Part shown: positions 4,804 to 7,197 of the stretch, piece after piece
Layout: each line of letters opens with the position of its first letter
Numbering within the stretch: position 1 is the stretch's first letter
Origin: an uncultured Planctomycetota bacterium
Lineage (GTDB): Bacteria; Planctomycetota; Planctomycetia; Pirellulales; UBA1268
DNA: 7,197 bases
Direction: 5' to 3'
NCBI GenBank assembly: GCA_905477565.1
Contig: CAJQGO010000095.1
Coordinates: 1-7,197, forward strand
Notes under the pieces: generated by a model
Database searches by the model: none
What the model was told of the DNA's origin: nothing
Seen by the model: the letters and a program-made list of their open reading frames with translations, nothing else
Translations under genes and position numbers: made by a program

Positions 4804-5832
4804 CTACGGCGCCATTTCACAATCGGCATCCGGGCCCACTTCTTTGCCAATCTTTTCAACAGGGTGAAGGAAAAGATATTTCCATACTGCTTCGTGACGA
4901 AATGCACCTTCATCATTTCGAAAGGCACTCTGTTTTGGAACAACGCCGGAATGTGCCTGTCGTACATTTCCTTTGAGGTCACAGTCTGTGATGAGTCGTC
5001 GAGTATTTTCATACGGTGGAGATGAATTCTCGACATTGACGACATCACCGCACTGATTCAATTTGAGTAGTTGCCAAGACCGACAGTAATGATCTTCCTG
5101 CCATCCTTTATCAAGCACATGAGTAAAACCAAAAAAGCGGTGTGGCGGTGTGGCAGAACGGCCGCCCTGCCAGATTTCCGTGTTATCGCGAGGCCCACAG
5201 AACATCACAACACGATCTACCGACTGATGCATCGAGAATCGTGCTGCAGTCGTTGATCCATGAGAACTCCCTGCCATGATTACCTTTTCCCACCGCAGAT
5301 CACGCTGGTCGTTTGTGAGAAATTGTCCCCACCTCCCCTGTGGATTCTCTTTTTGTAGCCACCGGAGAAACTGTCGCGCACGTTCCTTCATGCCATCAGG
5401 CTTGGGAATACTCACAAGGGGGCTATGGTCCTCACCAGTTGCTGCTTCAAGGCGGATTGGACCAAGAACACCTCCCGCATCGCGCACTTCAGGCGGCACA
5501 GTTCCAAACCAACGGTTGGCATAATGAACTTGAATTCCATGAAGGCCATACCCTGCGAGCCTGTCAAAAAGTTCTGGGCTATACGCCATCAACCAGATAA
5601 CAAGTCGACGCTTTGAGGGAACGCGGGTATCGACAATGGCATGCTCTACATCAGCGGGCTTCCCAGTCTTTGGGTCTGAGAAAACAAACCCTAACTCTGG
5701 ATGCTCTTGTGCTGCCGCATCGATCTCACTTGCTCGCTTAGACAGTTCGTACCGTTGACCAGCTTCAACCGTTGCAACACTGGCCAAAACTGTGACAAAA
5801 CAGAAAGCAACAGGCCTCACCATTTTATACAT
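4804..5832 (-). CDS. Secreted alpha/beta-hydrolase-like protein
   Basis: The 342-residue protein has a signal peptide: basic start, hydrophobic residues 8-20, likely cleavage after VEA at 24. The mature part has the order expected of an alpha/beta hydrolase. There is a strand RRLVIWLMAY (75-84), a probable helix KERARQFLRWLQ (149-160) and a strand leading into the nucleophile elbow VIMAGSSHGSTTAARF (184-199), where GSSHG fits GxSxG with S190. Candidate acid and base are D241 (THVLDKGW) and H313 (FRHEAVWKYLF). The family typically cleaves esters or related bonds, but the substrate is not evident. It resembles poorly characterised secreted hydrolases common in planctomycetes, perhaps the BPSS1187-type family; that name is from memory and tentative. 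The start is supported by AAGGGA 8 bases upstream; M4 at 5823 is an alternative. It is convergent with the gene at 4446 and divergent from the sulfatase. Confidence 0.78.
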   Translation of the reverse strand: MYKMVRPVAFCFVTVLASVATVEAGQRYELSKRASEIDAAAQEHPELGFVFSDPKTGKPADVEHAIVDTRVPSKRRLVIWLMAYSPELFDRLAGYGLHGIQVHYANRWFGTVPPEVRDAGGVLGPIRLEAATGEDHSPLVSIPKPDGMKERARQFLRWLQKENPQGRWGQFLTNDQRDLRWEKVIMAGSSHGSTTAARFSMHQSVDRVVMFCGPRDNTEIWQGGRSATPPHRFFGFTHVLDKGWQEDHYCRSWQLLKLNQCGDVVNVENSSPPYENTRRLITDCDLKGNVRQAHSGVVPKQSAFRNDEGAFRHEAVWKYLFLHPVEKIGKEVGPDADCEMAP

Positions 5833-5840
5833 TCAAAGCT

Positions 5841-5846
5841 TCCCTT
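5841..5846 (-). promoter_or_regulatory. Shine-Dalgarno site of the hydrolase-like gene
   Basis: Read on the minus strand this is AAGGGA, 8 bases before the ATG whose complement is at 5830-5832. It favours that start over the ATG three codons later. On the same strand TATAGT (complement of 5884-5889, 5 of 6 to the -10 consensus) is the best promoter candidate, but it has no matching -35. Confidence 0.6.
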
Positions 5847-5960
5847 ATAGTTTGTTCATTCTGTCGGGTTCGGATGTCAAAGGACTATATGCAACTCAGT
5901 CAGATGATCTGTTGGGTTGAGTGCAGTAGAGTTCTTGTTTTTTTATTGGATTCTTTCCGA

Positions 5961-5987
5961 TTGGCATCTGAGTTTTTGCACTATACA
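5961..5987 (+). promoter_or_regulatory. Candidate sulfatase promoter in the divergent intergenic region
   Basis: TTGGCA (5961-5966) and TATACA (5982-5987) resemble -35 and -10 hexamers, but the 15-base spacer is short. Transcription would start near 5994, about 50 bases before the sulfatase ATG. The 211-base gap 5833-6043 must hold promoters for both divergent genes. I see no other clear element or strong dyad in it. Confidence 0.3.
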
Positions 5988-6043
5988 ACAATTCAGCCAC
6001 ATGAATCGCAGACCACACGCTTCCTGAATCTTTTAATTTCATT

Positions 6044-7197
6044 ATGACAAAAATAAGAATACTCCTCTGTGCTTTATCTGCTACCGTTATCCTCAGCGGT
6101 ACTGCTTCATCACAGCCTCACCACACTGCACCGGCTCCAAACATCGTCCTGATTCTTGCCGATGATCTCGGATGGCAAGATGTCACCTGTTATGACATTG
6201 ACGAGCCTAGCCCTATGGAGACACCGAATATCGACGCTCTTGCAAAAAAGGGGGTCAAATTCTGGCAGGCATATTCACCCGCGCCAACCTGTGCACCAAC
6301 ACGATGTGCAATCTTAAGTGGGATTCACCCAGCACGAGCTCAGAAGACACATGTTGTCGGTGGAGCACCACCCGCACCACACCACCTCAACGCTTGGACA
6401 ATGATATCACCATGGTTTAGTGGCCGCATGCCGGAAGACACGTACACCATTGCCCGTGCTCTCTCTGATGCTGGATACGTCACAGGACATTCCGGAAAAT
6501 GGCATGTTGCAATTAATCACAATGCATTCCCACAGCCACAAGATGTTGGATTTGATTGGACACGACACGATCTCGGTGTCAGTCGCGCGATGAAACCAGA
6601 TCGTATGAGTGACTTTGCAACGAAGAAAAAAACCGATGCCTATCGGTTGGATGCTGATGGGTTTCCGCGGGATCAGACTACTGAAGACGCCCTCACGTTT
6701 CTTTCTGATCAAAAAGAAAAACCATTTTTCTTGTATTACGCAACTTGGCTTGTGCATACACCAATTCAAACTCGAAGCAAGAATCTTCTCACGAAATATG
6801 TACAGAAACTTGGTGTGACACTTCCTGACAACCCAAACCAAAAATGGCAGGGCAAAGGTCAGACAAACCCCTTCTACTGTGCGATGGTCGAACAACTCGA
6901 CCATTATGTGGGCACACTCATTTCATCTCTTGAAAATACTGAGGATCCACGCTGGCCTGGGCACGCGCTTATCGAGAATACCTATGTGATTTTTACATCT
7001 GACAACGGTGGTATGGAAGGAAGCCCTACGCAAATTATCACCGACAATTATCCACTTGATCGTGGCAAAATCTCGCTCATGGAAGGTGGCACTCGTGTTC
7101 CGCTGATCATCACCGGTCCAGGAATACAGCGAGGCGTTGAGTCAGACGTCATGGTGAATGGCCTCGACTTCTACCCAACAATTTTATCTCTCACCGG
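6044..7197 (+). CDS. Secreted Cys-type (formylglycine) sulfatase, 3' partial
   Basis: The frame opens at 6044 and runs off the window with 384 complete codons. Residues 1-23 form a signal peptide (KIRILLCALSATVILSG). The mature protein starts the sulfatase fold: NIVLILADDLGWQDV (33-47) with metal-binding D40/D41, then TCAPTRCAILSG (82-93), where C83-x-P85-x-R87 is the site converted to formylglycine. Further landmarks are HSGKWH (149-154; K152, H154), a conserved H238 in HTP, TSDNGG (318-323; D320, N321) and GKISLMEGGTRVP (341-353; K341). All expected catalytic and Ca2+ residues in the visible part are present, so it should be active once matured. The family removes sulfate esters from sulfated polysaccharides or small sulfates; the substrate cannot be told. 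A formylglycine-generating enzyme is needed and is not in the window. The upstream in-frame stop at 6002 makes ATG 6044 the only ATG start; no Shine-Dalgarno is visible. Confidence 0.95.
   Translation, partial: MTKIRILLCALSATVILSGTASSQPHHTAPAPNIVLILADDLGWQDVTCYDIDEPSPMETPNIDALAKKGVKFWQAYSPAPTCAPTRCAILSGIHPARAQKTHVVGGAPPAPHHLNAWTMISPWFSGRMPEDTYTIARALSDAGYVTGHSGKWHVAINHNAFPQPQDVGFDWTRHDLGVSRAMKPDRMSDFATKKKTDAYRLDADGFPRDQTTEDALTFLSDQKEKPFFLYYATWLVHTPIQTRSKNLLTKYVQKLGVTLPDNPNQKWQGKGQTNPFYCAMVEQLDHYVGTLISSLENTEDPRWPGHALIENTYVIFTSDNGGMEGSPTQIITDNYPLDRGKISLMEGGTRVPLIITGPGIQRGVESDVMVNGLDFYPTILSLT

Noticed and set aside
4659..5048. 129-codon minus-strand frame overlapping the 3' end of the hydrolase-like gene
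   Set aside because: It is out of frame with the hydrolase, which has the signal peptide and GxSxG motif, and it has no recognisable feature of its own.
5875..5880. Perfect TTGACA on the minus strand upstream of the hydrolase-like gene
   Set aside because: No acceptable -10 hexamer lies 16-18 bases downstream; TATAAG is 25 bases away, too far for a standard promoter.
6407..6904. 165-codon open frame on the minus strand
   Set aside because: It lies opposite the sulfatase frame, whose motifs CAPTR, GKWH and SDNGG are unambiguous. The minus-strand translation has no coherent domain.
1..7197. A polysaccharide utilisation locus formed by the GH10 protein and the sulfatase
   Set aside because: They lie nearly 5 kb apart with unrelated genes and opposite-strand transcription between them. 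No transporter or regulator is present, and the GH10 protein lacks catalytic residues.
1..7197. Mobile element, CRISPR array, tRNA/rRNA or defence cassette
   Set aside because: I looked for spaced repeats, terminal inverted repeats, transposase or integrase motifs and cloverleaf signatures, and saw none.

Overview
The window looks like a chromosomal segment of a Planctomycetota-type bacterium, or a close PVC-group relative. The reasons are a GH10-type protein with the planctomycete-style N-terminal jelly-roll/Ig lead-in and C-terminal beta tail, a secreted Cys-type sulfatase, a secreted alpha/beta-hydrolase-like protein, an Arg/Gly-rich single-pass membrane protein, fairly loose gene packing and inconsistent Shine-Dalgarno use. 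The phylum assignment is an inference from gene content. No rRNA or other marker gene is present.

Layout from left to right. A GH10-family protein is cut at its 5' end (1-1287) and followed by a plausible intrinsic terminator. Next come a single-pass membrane protein with an Arg/Glu-rich helical region and a Gly/Arg tail (1463-2263), a secreted thermonuclease (2385-2900), a beta-ketoacyl-synthase homologue (2988-4256) and a small two-helix membrane protein starting with GTG (4446-4721). All of these are on the plus strand. Convergent with them is a secreted alpha/beta-hydrolase-like protein on the minus strand (5832-4804). Divergent from that gene is a sulfatase that runs off the 3' edge (6044-7197). 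The longest gap without a gene is 211 bases (5833-6043), so no stretch over 300 bases lacks a gene. Genes are separated by 82 to 211 bases and mostly appear to be individual transcription units, so no operon is evident.

The main observation is that two recognisable enzymes keep their fold signatures but lack catalytic residues. The GH10 protein has Asn-His-Pro where the family has Asn-Glu-(Pro/Ala), so the acid/base Glu is gone. Its Glu-Asn-Asp-x-Lys-Trp substrate-binding motif is also erased, although the nucleophile Glu is kept. The ketoacyl synthase has Asp at the nucleophilic Cys position and has lost the Gly-Phe-Gly-Gly gating loop, while keeping the His/His/Lys set. Both frames are intact, which suggests retained proteins with changed roles, not decaying genes.

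Functionally the window mixes possible polysaccharide handling (GH10 homologue, sulfatase), envelope or periplasmic proteins (thermonuclease, hydrolase, two membrane proteins) and a lipid/polyketide-type synthase homologue. I see no CRISPR array, tRNA, rRNA, transposase, phage gene or recognisable defence cassette, and nothing that amounts to a clear new multi-gene system.
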